A program made the position numbers and the translations under genes. DNA of 64,000 bases, taken from positions 5,833,001-5,897,000 of the forward strand of contig NZ_CP121650.1 in the NCBI RefSeq assembly GCF_029714405.1, read 5' to 3'. The notes beneath the pieces are model-generated. The model had not been told where the DNA came from. It was given only the letters and a program-made list of their open reading frames with translations, and did no database searches. Shown here one piece after another: positions 16,147 through 25,076 of the stretch (position 1 is its first letter; each line of letters opens with the position of its first letter). This stretch comes from Bradyrhizobium sp. CB82 (GTDB lineage: Bacteria > Pseudomonadota > Alphaproteobacteria > Rhizobiales > Xanthobacteraceae).

Positions 16147-17739
16147 ATGCTGGAATTGCGCAAGGATATCTTCGCCGACGAGCGCGACGACAATCTCAAG
16201 GAGATCGGCAAGGGCACGCAGCGCCAGGACATGCTCGGCCATGTGACGGGCACCTCGACCTATTTCGGCGACCACAAGCTCCAGGGCCTGCTGCATTTGA
16301 AGGTGGTCCGGTCAACGCAGGCGCATGCGCGAATCCGCCGCATCGATACGACCGACGCCGAACGCTCCGCCGGCGTGCGCCGGATCATCCGCGGCGCCGA
16401 CGTGCCGCGCAATCTCAATACACTTTTGAGCCTGATCAATTTCGGCAAGGACGACGAGCCCTCGCTGGCCGTCGACAAGGTCCGCTACAAGGGCGAGCCG
16501 ATCGTCGCCATCGTCGCCGGCAGCGAACGTGAGGCCTTTGAGGCGATTGCCAAGGTGCGGATCGACTACGAGCCGCTGCCGACCGTATTCGACGTCGAGG
16601 ACGCGCTGAAGCCCGGCGCGCCCGTGGTCAACGAGACCTATCCGAAGAACGCCTTCATTTACCACGACGTCTACGATCACCAGAGGCTCCGCTTCGGCGA
16701 CGCTGATTCAACGCTCGCCACCGCCGATCACGTGCTCGAACAGCGCTACCAGATGTCGCCGATCGAGCATGCGCCAACTGAGACCAACGGCGCGATCGCG
16801 GCGCCCGACACCAACGGACGCTACATCGTCTACACCTCAACCCAGGCGCTGTTCTTCTCGGTCGATACATGCGCCAAGATCCTGGATGTGCCGTCCAACA
16901 CCTTCCACTTCATCGGCGGCACCGTCGGCGGCGGCTTTGGCGGCAAGGTGGATACGTTGACCGAACCGCTCGCCATCCTCGGCGCGATGCTGACCGGGCG
17001 CCCCGTGCGCTACGTGTTCGGGCGCGAGGAGGAGATGCAATATGGCCCGCCGCGCGGCGCCGAGCGCATCTACATCAAGGACGGCGTGATGCGCGACGGC
17101 CGCATCGTCGCGCGAAAAATCCGCGCCTATTTCGACAGCGGTGCCTATACACGGCTGTCCAGCTATGCTGCCGTGAAGTGCGCCGCGCATCTGCCGGGGC
17201 CCTACACCATTCCGAACGTTTATGGCGACGTCTATTGCGTCTTCACCAACCGCACGCCGGCAACCGCGATGCGCGGCTTCGGCGTCACCGCGATGGATTT
17301 TGCCATCGAATGCCAGATGGATAAGCTTGCAAATCTCGTCGGCATGGATCCGATGGAGTTCCGCATCCTCAACGCCTATCGTGACGGCGACATGAAGGCG
17401 CATCGGCGCGAGGCCAAGAACACGGCGCTGATCGAATGCGTGCAGGTCGCCGCCGAGAAGGCGAAATGGCCGATCCGCGAGGAGTTCAGGCGCGCCTCCT
17501 CGCGTAAGGACGGCGGCGGCAGCCGCGCCATCATTCCGCCGACGCCGGCGGATTCGCGCACGCGACCGGCAGCCCCGGTTCAACAGCGCACGACCTATGA
17601 CCGGCTTCCGCCCACCGTCACCCGCGAACCGCCGCGTGAGCCGCCGCCACCGACACCGCCGCCGCCCTCGCCGCGGCCGACAGCGCCCTCGCATGGGGCA
17701 ACCCGCTTCTCCTCCGTCTTCGGCACCAGGAGGCGCTAG
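16147..17739 (+). CDS. Molybdenum hydroxylase large subunit, N-terminal part (molybdopterin-binding)
   Basis: 530 residues covering the first half of an XdhB/CoxL-type large subunit. DMLGHVTGTSTYFGDH opens domain a/b; GGTVGGGFGGK (about 257-267) is a cofactor loop; TPATAMRGFG (about 370-379) is the xanthine-dehydrogenase-like active-site segment rather than the AYRCSFR loop of CO dehydrogenase, so CO oxidation is unlikely. After about residue 450 comes a low-complexity Pro/Arg-rich tail (for example PPPPTPPPPSP) ending VFGTRRR and TAG. The next gene continues in the same frame directly after this stop. The tail suggests an evolved split, not a fresh mutation. Confidence 0.88.
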   Translation: MLELRKDIFADERDDNLKEIGKGTQRQDMLGHVTGTSTYFGDHKLQGLLHLKVVRSTQAHARIRRIDTTDAERSAGVRRIIRGADVPRNLNTLLSLINFGKDDEPSLAVDKVRYKGEPIVAIVAGSEREAFEAIAKVRIDYEPLPTVFDVEDALKPGAPVVNETYPKNAFIYHDVYDHQRLRFGDADSTLATADHVLEQRYQMSPIEHAPTETNGAIAAPDTNGRYIVYTSTQALFFSVDTCAKILDVPSNTFHFIGGTVGGGFGGKVDTLTEPLAILGAMLTGRPVRYVFGREEEMQYGPPRGAERIYIKDGVMRDGRIVARKIRAYFDSGAYTRLSSYAAVKCAAHLPGPYTIPNVYGDVYCVFTNRTPATAMRGFGVTAMDFAIECQMDKLANLVGMDPMEFRILNAYRDGDMKAHRREAKNTALIECVQVAAEKAKWPIREEFRRASSRKDGGGSRAIIPPTPADSRTRPAAPVQQRTTYDRLPPTVTREPPREPPPPTPPPPSPRPTAPSHGATRFSSVFGTRRR

Positions 17740-18762
17740 ATGACCCGACATCGTGGACGCGGCATGGCGTCGATCAACTATCCCATCGGCATGAATCTCG
17801 GCGGCGATCCGAGCCAGGCGCTGGTCCATTCCAACCCCAGCGGCAAGTTCACGGTGGCGCTGTCCTCGATCGACCTTGGCCAAGGGATGAAGTCCGTGAC
17901 CCGCCAGATCTGCGCGGAGACGTTAGGCGTGCCGGTTGAGGACGTCTATGTTGACACGGCTGATTCAGATACCGGCCCACATTGCATGGGCTCGTTCGCC
18001 TCGCGCGGCACCCACCGCGTCGGCAATGCAGTGATGGCCGCCGCCCGCGAGGCGCGAGGCGTGATGATGGAGGCCGCCGCCGAGGAGCTCGAGGTCAACG
18101 CCGCCGATCTAGAGACCGACGGGCGCGGCAACATCCACGTCAAGGGCGCGCCGCACCGCTCGATCTCGACCAAGGACGTCGCCATCGCGGCACAGTTCAG
18201 GCAGGGCAAGACCATCTCCGGCCGCGGCATTTTTCTGGTGCCGCTCTCCGGCGTCGACCCGGAGACCGGCGAGATGTCGCCTGCGACCTGCTACGCTCAC
18301 GCTTGCCTCGTGGCCGAGGTCGAGGTCGACGACGAGACCGGCGAGGTCGCGATGTTGCGCATGGATTCTGCCTATGAGCTCGGCCGCGCGCTCAACCCGC
18401 GCCTGGTCGAGCAGCAGCTCGTCGGCGGCGCCTGGATGGGCGTCAGCCATGCGCTCTACGAAACGCCAGAGCCTTATTATCCCGATCCCGTGCACGGCCC
18501 GCGCGACTTCGTCGAATATCTGATGCCCGGGCCCGGTGACATCTGCCCGCACGACATCGCCGTGCTGGAGCGCCCCGCTCCCGATGGCCCGTTCGGCGCC
18601 AAGGGCCCCGGCGAGATGTGCGCCAATCCGGTGCTGCCGGCCATTGCCAACGCGATCTTCAATGCCGTCGGCGTGCGCATCGACGACCTGCCAATCACGC
18701 CTGAAAAGGTGCTGCGCGCGATCAAGGCCCAGGGCGGCGCGCGGCCGCAGGCGCGGCGCTGA
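17740..18762 (+). CDS. Molybdenum hydroxylase large subunit, C-terminal part
   Basis: 340 residues giving the second half of the large subunit: SSIDLGQGMKSVTRQICAE, GSFASRGTHRVGNAV, and FGAKGPGEM, where E292 is the expected catalytic glutamate. Its ATG (17740) abuts the TAG of the N-terminal part in the same frame and no separate ribosome site is evident, so translation probably depends on coupling or readthrough. Cofactor loop and catalytic base are thus on separate chains that must associate. Substrate is unknown; family members hydroxylate purines, nicotinate, quinolines, isoquinolines or aldehydes. Confidence 0.88.
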   Translation: MTRHRGRGMASINYPIGMNLGGDPSQALVHSNPSGKFTVALSSIDLGQGMKSVTRQICAETLGVPVEDVYVDTADSDTGPHCMGSFASRGTHRVGNAVMAAAREARGVMMEAAAEELEVNAADLETDGRGNIHVKGAPHRSISTKDVAIAAQFRQGKTISGRGIFLVPLSGVDPETGEMSPATCYAHACLVAEVEVDDETGEVAMLRMDSAYELGRALNPRLVEQQLVGGAWMGVSHALYETPEPYYPDPVHGPRDFVEYLMPGPGDICPHDIAVLERPAPDGPFGAKGPGEMCANPVLPAIANAIFNAVGVRIDDLPITPEKVLRAIKAQGGARPQARR

Positions 18763-18770
18763 GGTTTGCC

Positions 18771-19652
18771 GTGGCGGTTCGCAGCACCATCGTCGGCATC
18801 GACAGCCCCGAAGCGCTCGAGAAAGCGCTGCGCGCCGCCTATTACCTCGCCGACGAGGGGCTCGCGACCGCGGCCTATCTCGGCCTTGCGCTCGGCAAGC
18901 CATTGCTGCTCGAAGGCGCGCCGGGCGTCGGCAAGACCGAGGCGGCGAAAGCGATCGCCGCCGTGCTTGGGCGCCGCCTGATCCGCCTGCAATGCTATGA
19001 GGGCATCGACGCGTCCGCCGCGCTCTACGAGTGGAACTATCCGCGCCAGATGCTCGCGATCCGTCAGGCCGGCGACGAGAGCATCGACATCTATGGCGAG
19101 ACGTTTTTGATCGAACGTCCCATGCTCGCCGCGCTGCGTGCGCCTGATTCCACCGTGCTGCTGATCGACGAAATCGATCGCGCCGACCAGGAGTTCGAGG
19201 CGTTCCTGCTCGAATTCCTGTCCGATTTCCAGATTTCCATTCCCGAGCGCGGCACGGTGCGCGCGGCCGAGCGGCCCGTCGTGGTGCTCACCTCGAACCG
19301 CACGCGTGACCTGCATGAAGCCTTGCGCCGCCGCTGCGTCTATCACTGGATCGACTATCCGACCTCCGAGCGCGAGGCGCGCATCGTGATGATGCGGGCC
19401 TCGAGCGTCGCCGAGGCAACGGCCCGTGCGGTCGTTGCCGCTGTCGGCAAGCTTCGGCGCGAGCCGCTGAGCAAGGCGCCGGGAATCGCCGAGGCCGTCG
19501 ACTGGGCCGAGGCCGCGACGCTCCTTCACAAGGGCGGCGCGCGCTGGCCGGACGCGTTCAGGCGCTCGATCGGCGTGGCGCTCAAGGACGAGGAAGATTT
19601 GCACTTCATCTCGCCGCGGCTCGACGCCCTGCTTGCGGAGGCTTCCGCATGA
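18771..19652 (+). CDS. MoxR-type AAA+ ATPase (CoxD-like)
   Basis: 293-residue AAA+ ATPase with Walker A GAPGVGKT (49-56), Walker B VLLIDEID (129-136) and sensor region VVLTSNRTRDLHEALRRRC. GTG start at 18771, nine bases after the large-subunit stop; its end overlaps the VWA gene. In the CO dehydrogenase system CoxD is a MoxR chaperone needed, with CoxE, to sulfurate or assemble the Mo-Cu site. The same pair next to a Mo hydroxylase here suggests maturation of this enzyme. Confidence 0.9.
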   Translation: MAVRSTIVGIDSPEALEKALRAAYYLADEGLATAAYLGLALGKPLLLEGAPGVGKTEAAKAIAAVLGRRLIRLQCYEGIDASAALYEWNYPRQMLAIRQAGDESIDIYGETFLIERPMLAALRAPDSTVLLIDEIDRADQEFEAFLLEFLSDFQISIPERGTVRAAERPVVVLTSNRTRDLHEALRRRCVYHWIDYPTSEREARIVMMRASSVAEATARAVVAAVGKLRREPLSKAPGIAEAVDWAEAATLLHKGGARWPDAFRRSIGVALKDEEDLHFISPRLDALLAEASA

Positions 19653-20770
19653 GCACCGAACCGCAATTGCCGCGCGCTGTGCGTGTCTTCATCTCCTTCG
19701 TGGCGCTTCTGCGCGCCAACGGTTTTGCCGTTGCGCCGGAACAGACCACGTCTTTCCTCGCCGCGATCGAGCTGCTCGGCCCGCGCAGCCTCGACGACAT
19801 CCGGCAGGCCGCCCTCGCGACTCTGGCGCCGCCGCCCGAACGCCGTGCGACATTCGACCGGCTGTTCGATCTGCACTTCCGCAGCAGCGAGGCGATCGAG
19901 CGCACGGACGAGGGTGAGGACGACGAGAGCGTGCGGCTGCAAGAGGAAGGCCGCGGCGACGAGGAACCGCTGCTGTCCGATGAAGCCAGCGAGTCCGGGC
20001 TGACCGCCACACGCGCCGAGGCCCTGGTCGAGCGGCGGTTCGCGGTCACCTCGAGCAGCGATGCACTGCGCCACTTGGCGCGCGAGGCGCCGAGGCGCCT
20101 GCCGAAGCGGCGCGGCCATCGCCGCATGCGCGCGCGCCGCGGGCCCTTTGCGGACCTGCGCCGCACGTTGCGCGACACCGTCCGCAGCGATGGCGAGATT
20201 TTGCGGCTCGGACACCTCAAACGGCGGCAGCGCCCGCGCAAATTCCTGCTCCTGATCGACGTCTCCGGCTCGATGAAGGCCCGCACCGAGGAGAACATGA
20301 AGCTCGCGCACGCGCTGGTGCAGGCCGCGCCTACTATCGAGGTCTTCACCTTCGGCACGCGGCTGACCCGCGTGACCCGCGCATTGCGCATCAAGCGCCG
20401 GGAGCAGGCGCTCAATGCCGCCGCGCATCTCGTCAGCGACTGGGACGGCGGCACGCGAATCGGTGACGCGCTGCAAGCCTTCCTCGCCGTGCCACGTTTC
20501 GGCGGCTATGCCCGTGGTGCCGCGGTCGTCATCGTCTCCGATGGGCTGGAGCGCGGCGAGCCCGACGCGCTGCGCGACGCCGTTGCGAAATTGTCGCGGC
20601 GTGCCTGGCGGGTGAGCTGGCTGACGCCGCTCGCAACAGGTGCCGGGTTTCGCCCGCAGACCGAGGCCCTGGTCGCCATCGAACGCTTCGTCGACGATCT
20701 CGTCGATGGTGGTTCGAGCGCGTCGATCGTCGCGCATGTGTTGGCGTTCGGACGAAGGAGAGCGGCGTGA
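19649..20770 (+). CDS. VWA domain protein (CoxE-like)
   Basis: 373 residues. A helical N-terminal region, an acidic stretch (about 83-118) and an Arg-rich segment (about 145-175) precede a von Willebrand A domain whose metal site DVSGSMK lies at 204-210, with GGTRIGDAL later completing it. It overlaps the MoxR gene by 4 bases and the amidohydrolase by 4 bases, which implies translational coupling. It is the expected partner of the MoxR ATPase in Mo hydroxylase maturation. Confidence 0.9.
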   Translation: MSTEPQLPRAVRVFISFVALLRANGFAVAPEQTTSFLAAIELLGPRSLDDIRQAALATLAPPPERRATFDRLFDLHFRSSEAIERTDEGEDDESVRLQEEGRGDEEPLLSDEASESGLTATRAEALVERRFAVTSSSDALRHLAREAPRRLPKRRGHRRMRARRGPFADLRRTLRDTVRSDGEILRLGHLKRRQRPRKFLLLIDVSGSMKARTEENMKLAHALVQAAPTIEVFTFGTRLTRVTRALRIKRREQALNAAAHLVSDWDGGTRIGDALQAFLAVPRFGGYARGAAVVIVSDGLERGEPDALRDAVAKLSRRAWRVSWLTPLATGAGFRPQTEALVAIERFVDDLVDGGSSASIVAHVLAFGRRRAA

Positions 20771-21651
20771 CCGGTATCGTCGACGGCCATCATCACATCT
20801 GGCGCCAGGCTGATCTGCCGTGGCTGACGGGCCCGATGCAGCCGCGCATCTTCGGCGCCTACGAGCCAATCCGGCGCGACTATCCAATTCAAGAATATCT
20901 CGAGGATCTCAAAGGCACCGGCGTCACCCGCTCGGTCTATGTCCAGACCAACTGGGCCATTGATCGCTTTGAGGACGAGACGAAGTGGGTGCAGCACACC
21001 GCCGATGAACACGGCTGGCCGCATGCCATCGTCGCCTATGCCAACTTCGCCGCAGACGACATCCGCCCGCAGCTCGACCGCCTGAAGCGCTATCCGCTGG
21101 TGCGCGGCGTGCGCATGCAGCTGCACTGGCACGAGAACCCGCTCTACCGCTTTGCGGCCCGGCCCGATCTCTGTCTCGACCCCATGATCCGGCGCAACAT
21201 CGGATATCTCGCCGATTATGGCTGGAGCTTCGATCTCCAGGTGTTCACACCGCAGATGCCGGATGCAGCCAAGCTCGTCGAGACCTGCCCGAACGTGACT
21301 TTCATCCTCCAGCACGCGGGCATGCTGGAGGATCTTTCGCCGGCCGGCCGCGCCGCCTGGCGCGCGGGAATGGCGCGCCTCGCCGCATGTCCGAACGCGG
21401 TAACGAAGCTCTCCGGGCTCGGCACCTTCATTCACCGCAACGATGCCGCGCATATTGCGGCGGTGCTGACCGACACGGTCGCGATCTTCGGCGCCGAGCG
21501 CTGCCTGTTCGGATCGAATTTCCCGATCGAGAAATTGTGGACCAGCTATCGCGAGCTGATCGACGTCTTCCGCGCTGCCGCGGCGTCGCTGAACGCCGGG
21601 CAACGTGACGCAATCTTCGAGACAACCGCCGTGCGCGTCTATCGGCTCTGA
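20767..21651 (+). CDS. Amidohydrolase family protein (2-pyrone dicarboxylate lactonase/TIM-barrel type)
   Basis: 294-residue metal-dependent hydrolase of the amidohydrolase-2 family. The N-terminal DGHHHIWR gives the HxH motif; QLHWHENP, FILQHAGMLED and FGSNFPIEKLW supply the later His/Asp positions of the barrel. GTG start at 20767 overlaps the coxE-like stop. This family hydrolyses lactones or cyclic amides and decarboxylates aromatic acids, so it could open a ring produced after hydroxylation. The exact reaction is unknown. Confidence 0.88.
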   Translation: MTGIVDGHHHIWRQADLPWLTGPMQPRIFGAYEPIRRDYPIQEYLEDLKGTGVTRSVYVQTNWAIDRFEDETKWVQHTADEHGWPHAIVAYANFAADDIRPQLDRLKRYPLVRGVRMQLHWHENPLYRFAARPDLCLDPMIRRNIGYLADYGWSFDLQVFTPQMPDAAKLVETCPNVTFILQHAGMLEDLSPAGRAAWRAGMARLAACPNAVTKLSGLGTFIHRNDAAHIAAVLTDTVAIFGAERCLFGSNFPIEKLWTSYRELIDVFRAAAASLNAGQRDAIFETTAVRVYRL

Positions 21652-21693
21652 GCGCAGAGGCGACGCAACGAACAGAGACAGGGAGGGGAACGA

Positions 21694-22542
21694 ATGCCGC
21701 TGGAGATCAAGATCCTCGACTATGGCGATATCGAGCTGGAATCGAGCTTTCTGGTGCTCGGCCGCGACTGCGGCCGCACCCGCCGCGTCCTCACCCTCGG
21801 CTTCCTGATCCTCGGAGGCCCGTACCCGGTCGTCGTCGACACCGGTTACCGCTCCAACCAGATCATGGAAACGCTGGGCATGCGGGGCTTGCAGTATCAC
21901 GAGCACATGATCGAGAACCAGCTCGCGCGCCACGGCGTGCGCATGGGCGACGTCCGCTTCGTCTGTCATACCCATCTGCACATCGACCATGCCGGCAAGG
22001 ACGACCTGTTCCCGATGAACACGACGGTGGTCGTCAACCGCCGCGAGCTCGAATATTCGGTGTCCGGCCTGATGCATCCGCAATACCCGGCCCCCGACAT
22101 CAAGCACCTGATCGACCGCCTGCACACCAAGAGCGCGCTGCGCTTCCTCGACCTCGAAATCACCGGTCCCATCGAGCTGATGCCCGGCGTCTATTGCGAC
22201 GCCGCGAACGCGCACACCGAAGGTTCGATGAACATCATCGTCCACACTGCCGACGGCATCGCGACCATCTGCGGCGACGTGATCTATGATTTCAACGACC
22301 AGATCGTCACGCCCTTTCGCGAAATCCACGACTGGGAGCCGCGCACGACCGGCAATCACGGCACGACCAAGCGCGCCGAGAAGGCTGCAATCAAGAAACT
22401 CCTGAGTAGTTCGCGCTATCTGCTGCCGGTACACGACCGGCCCGCCAAGATCGAGGGCGGCAATGTCGTGGGACGGCTGCACGATCAGGTGCCCGGTCCG
22501 ATCGTGCAGTCGCTGCCGCAGCGCAACTGGTTTCCGGCCTGA
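21694..22542 (+). CDS. N-acyl homoserine lactonase-like metallo-beta-lactamase fold hydrolase
   Basis: 282 residues. The zinc motif HTHLHIDH at 92-99, DAANAHTEGSMNIIV and CGDVIYDF give the di-zinc site of AiiA/AhlS-like lactonases. The ATG at 21694 follows GGGAGGGGAACGA. Enzymes annotated this way often hydrolyse lactones other than acyl-homoserine lactones; in this cluster a lactone intermediate of the degradative pathway is the likelier substrate. No luxI/luxR gene is seen nearby. Confidence 0.88.
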   Translation: MPLEIKILDYGDIELESSFLVLGRDCGRTRRVLTLGFLILGGPYPVVVDTGYRSNQIMETLGMRGLQYHEHMIENQLARHGVRMGDVRFVCHTHLHIDHAGKDDLFPMNTTVVVNRRELEYSVSGLMHPQYPAPDIKHLIDRLHTKSALRFLDLEITGPIELMPGVYCDAANAHTEGSMNIIVHTADGIATICGDVIYDFNDQIVTPFREIHDWEPRTTGNHGTTKRAEKAAIKKLLSSSRYLLPVHDRPAKIEGGNVVGRLHDQVPGPIVQSLPQRNWFPA

Positions 22543-22560
22543 TGAAACGAGGATCAAGCG

Positions 22561-24129
22561 ATGACCCACGTCACCTTGCGCAGCGAATTCGAAACCCTGA
22601 TCGACCCCTATGCGCCGGTCGGCCAGGTCGCCACGGGTTTTGACTTCACGGAAGGGCCGATCTGGCATCCGGTCGATCATTACCTGCTGTTTTCGGACAT
22701 GCCGGGCGATGTGCGCCGCCGCTGGGACGCGCGGCGCGGCGTCGTCGAGGTCAGACGCCCCGCGAACAAATGCAACGGCATGACCTATGATGCCGAGCTG
22801 AACCTGATCGTCTGCGAGCACGCGACGTCCTCGCTCATTCGCGAACGGCCTGATGGCCGGCGCGAGGTGCTCGCCTCGCATTTTGGGGGTCAGGAGCTCA
22901 ACAGCCCCAACGACGTCTGCGTGCACTCCTCAAGTGCGATCTATTTCAGCGACCCCTGGTATGGGCGCATGCCCGTCTACGGCGTCGAGCGGCCGCGGCA
23001 GCTCGGCTTCCAGGGCGTCTATCGCCTCGTGCCTGGCGGCGAGCCGCAGCTCGTGGTCGAGCGCACCCTGTTCGACCAGCCGAACGGGCTGTGCTTCTCG
23101 CCGGACGAGAAGCTGCTCTACGTCAACGACACAGTGCAGGCGCTGATCCGCGTGTTCGACGTTAGCGCCGACGGATCGCTCGGCAATCCACGCGTGTTTG
23201 CGAGTGGCATCAAGTCGGAGCTCGAACCCGGCGTACCCGACGGCATGAAGTGCGACCAGCATGGCAATGTTTGGGTCACCGCGCCCGGCGGCATCTGGGC
23301 CTACTCGCCGAGGGGGGAGCTGCTCGGCAAGGTCCGCGTACCCGAGCTCGTTGCCAATCTCGCCTGGGGCGGGCCGGATTTCCGCACGCTCTATCTGACC
23401 GCAACGCATTCGGTCTACGCGATCCCGACCAAGACGGGGCCGCGACACGAGCCCTATATGAGCGGCAAGCGCGGCGGCCCAGGCGCGAGTTCTTCCGCAG
23501 CCGCGCCGATCCTGACCGACGGCGAGCTGCGGCTTGACCCACAGCGCTGCGCCATGATCATCCAGGATCTTCAGAATGACGTCGTCATGGATGGCGGCGC
23601 CTTTGCCGAGTCCGGCGCCCCCGTTCATGCACGTCAGCAGAACGTGATCGAAAACGTGCGTCGGCTCGCGGAAGCCGCGCGCACCCGTGGCGTTGTCATC
23701 ATCCATGTCTGGTTCGTGGTTGAGCCGGGCGCGCCCGGCGTCACGATGAACGCGCCGCTGTTCGAGGGGCTGGTCGACAGCAAGGCGATGGTGCGCGGGA
23801 GCTGGGGCGCCGCGCCCGTATCAGGCCTCGAGCCGCGGCCCGGCGATTTCGTGGTCGAGAAGATGCGCATGAGCGCATGGGAAGGCACGAAGCTCGAGAC
23901 GATCCTCAAGGCGACGGGGCGCGACATGATCATCAACACCGGCGCCTGGACCAACATGTCGGTTGAACACACCGCCCGCACCGGTGCGGACAAGGGCTAT
24001 TTCATGATCGTGCCGGAGGATTGCTGCTCGACCATGAACGCCGACTGGCACAACGCCTCCATCAACTTCGCCATGCAGAACGTCGCCGTCGTCACCAAGG
24101 CCGAGACCATCATCAGAGCGCTGGGATGA
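22561..24129 (+). CDS. SMP-30/gluconolactonase fused to isochorismatase-like hydrolase
   Basis: 522-residue two-domain protein. Residues about 20-300 are an SMP-30/gluconolactonase beta-propeller (FDFTEGPIWHP, NSPNDVCVHSSSAIYFSDP, VPDGMKCDQHGNVWV). Residues about 320-522 are a cysteine-hydrolase (isochorismatase) fold with D336 (QDLQNDV) and K434 (VEKMRMSAWEGT) of the usual triad, but the nucleophile position in TNMSVEHTAR is Ser467 instead of Cys. The junction has no stop and the frame is continuous. Lactone opening followed by amide/ester hydrolysis is a sensible guess, but the second domain may be inactive as a hydrolase or use another mechanism. Confidence 0.87.
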   Translation: MTHVTLRSEFETLIDPYAPVGQVATGFDFTEGPIWHPVDHYLLFSDMPGDVRRRWDARRGVVEVRRPANKCNGMTYDAELNLIVCEHATSSLIRERPDGRREVLASHFGGQELNSPNDVCVHSSSAIYFSDPWYGRMPVYGVERPRQLGFQGVYRLVPGGEPQLVVERTLFDQPNGLCFSPDEKLLYVNDTVQALIRVFDVSADGSLGNPRVFASGIKSELEPGVPDGMKCDQHGNVWVTAPGGIWAYSPRGELLGKVRVPELVANLAWGGPDFRTLYLTATHSVYAIPTKTGPRHEPYMSGKRGGPGASSSAAAPILTDGELRLDPQRCAMIIQDLQNDVVMDGGAFAESGAPVHARQQNVIENVRRLAEAARTRGVVIIHVWFVVEPGAPGVTMNAPLFEGLVDSKAMVRGSWGAAPVSGLEPRPGDFVVEKMRMSAWEGTKLETILKATGRDMIINTGAWTNMSVEHTARTGADKGYFMIVPEDCCSTMNADWHNASINFAMQNVAVVTKAETIIRALG

Positions 24130-24132
24130 GCG

Positions 24133-24759
24133 GTGGCGAAGCTCCTGCACCTGTCCAGCTCGCCGCGCGCCGACTCCGAATCGAGCGCCGGCGCGCATGT
24201 CTTCCTTGAGGGCTTCCGCCAGGCGCACCCGGATTGGGACATCGATGTGATGGACCTCTGGCGGGAGCGCATGCCCGAGTTCGTCGGCCCGATCGTCGAG
24301 GCCAAGTATGCGCGCATGAAGGCGCAGGCCTTCAACGACGCGCAACGCGACAGCTTTGCCGAGGCCGAGCGGATGGCGCTACGCTTCTCGCTCGCCGAGC
24401 GCGTGCTGATCTCGACGCCGATGTGGAATTTTTCCATCCCCTACAAGCTGAAGCAATGGTTCGACATCATCATCCAGCCCGGCCTGACCTTCCGCTTCGA
24501 TCCGTCGCAGGGTTATTTTCCGCTGCTGAATGACCGGCCGACGCTGGTGATCCTGGCGAGCGGCAGCGACTATGCGACCGGCATGAACCGCGGCTGCATC
24601 GACATGGCGACACCCTATCTGCGCGAAGCGCTGCGCTTCATCGGCGTGAACGACGTGCGCTTCGTGCCGATCGGCCCGACGGCGGGACCGGTCGAGTCGA
24701 TCCGCACCGCGCGCGAGGCCGCCCATCGCCGCCTCGCCGAGACGGCGAAGCGATTCTGA
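24133..24759 (+). CDS. FMN-dependent NADH-azoreductase-like flavoprotein
   Basis: 208-residue flavodoxin-like protein of the AzoR family: LHLSSSPRADSESS binds FMN phosphate, STPMWNFSIPYKLKQWFD contacts the isoalloxazine, and ILASGSDYATG follows. GTG start at 24133, three bases after the fusion-gene stop. Family members reduce quinones, azo bonds and nitroaromatics with NAD(P)H. As last gene of the cluster it could recycle quinoid intermediates or accept electrons. Role in the pathway is inferred from position only. Confidence 0.87.
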   Translation: MAKLLHLSSSPRADSESSAGAHVFLEGFRQAHPDWDIDVMDLWRERMPEFVGPIVEAKYARMKAQAFNDAQRDSFAEAERMALRFSLAERVLISTPMWNFSIPYKLKQWFDIIIQPGLTFRFDPSQGYFPLLNDRPTLVILASGSDYATGMNRGCIDMATPYLREALRFIGVNDVRFVPIGPTAGPVESIRTAREAAHRRLAETAKRF

Positions 24760-25076
24760 CATCGCCCACACCTTCGCGGATGCGATTGTTCGCCGTGTCT
24801 TGCGGAGTAGCGCACACGTGACCGGCTGGTTGCAGCCAATGCCCAGCACGATTCCGAACTGTCCGCCCCCGGTGGTGCGCATATACCGAAACCTCGAACG
24901 CGCTGGCCATGCCGCCTCGCGGGGTGCCGCCATTGCGACGCGCCGAGCCACAGGTTCCCGCGCTGGGATCATCATGATCGTTCCCGCAGTCGGGAAAAAT
25001 TTCCAAGAAGCTGAGCAACCGCGCACGTTCCGCAGGGTTGTCCGGTCAAAATGTACTTTCACGAGTGGAGGTGACC
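24760..25076. other. Intergenic region after the large cluster, no gene recognised
   Basis: About 317 bases separate the azoreductase-like gene from the secreted protein. I see no protein homology, no clear terminator and no RNA gene. It must contain the promoter of the 25077 gene; its ribosome site GGAGG is at 25068-25072. Confidence 0.5.

Noticed and set aside
16147-18762. Carbon monoxide dehydrogenase (coxL form I) as identity of the Mo enzyme
   Set aside because: The AYRCSFR active-site loop is absent; the position reads TPATAMRGFG, as in xanthine dehydrogenase-like hydroxylases.
21694-22542. Quorum-quenching system
   Set aside because: The lactonase fold is clear but there is no luxI/luxR gene, and the operon context is catabolic.
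20506-22926. 806-codon leftward open frame across coxE, amidohydrolase and lactonase genes
   Set aside because: It covers three convincing rightward genes with intact catalytic motifs; its translation is typical Arg/Asp/Ala-rich shadow.
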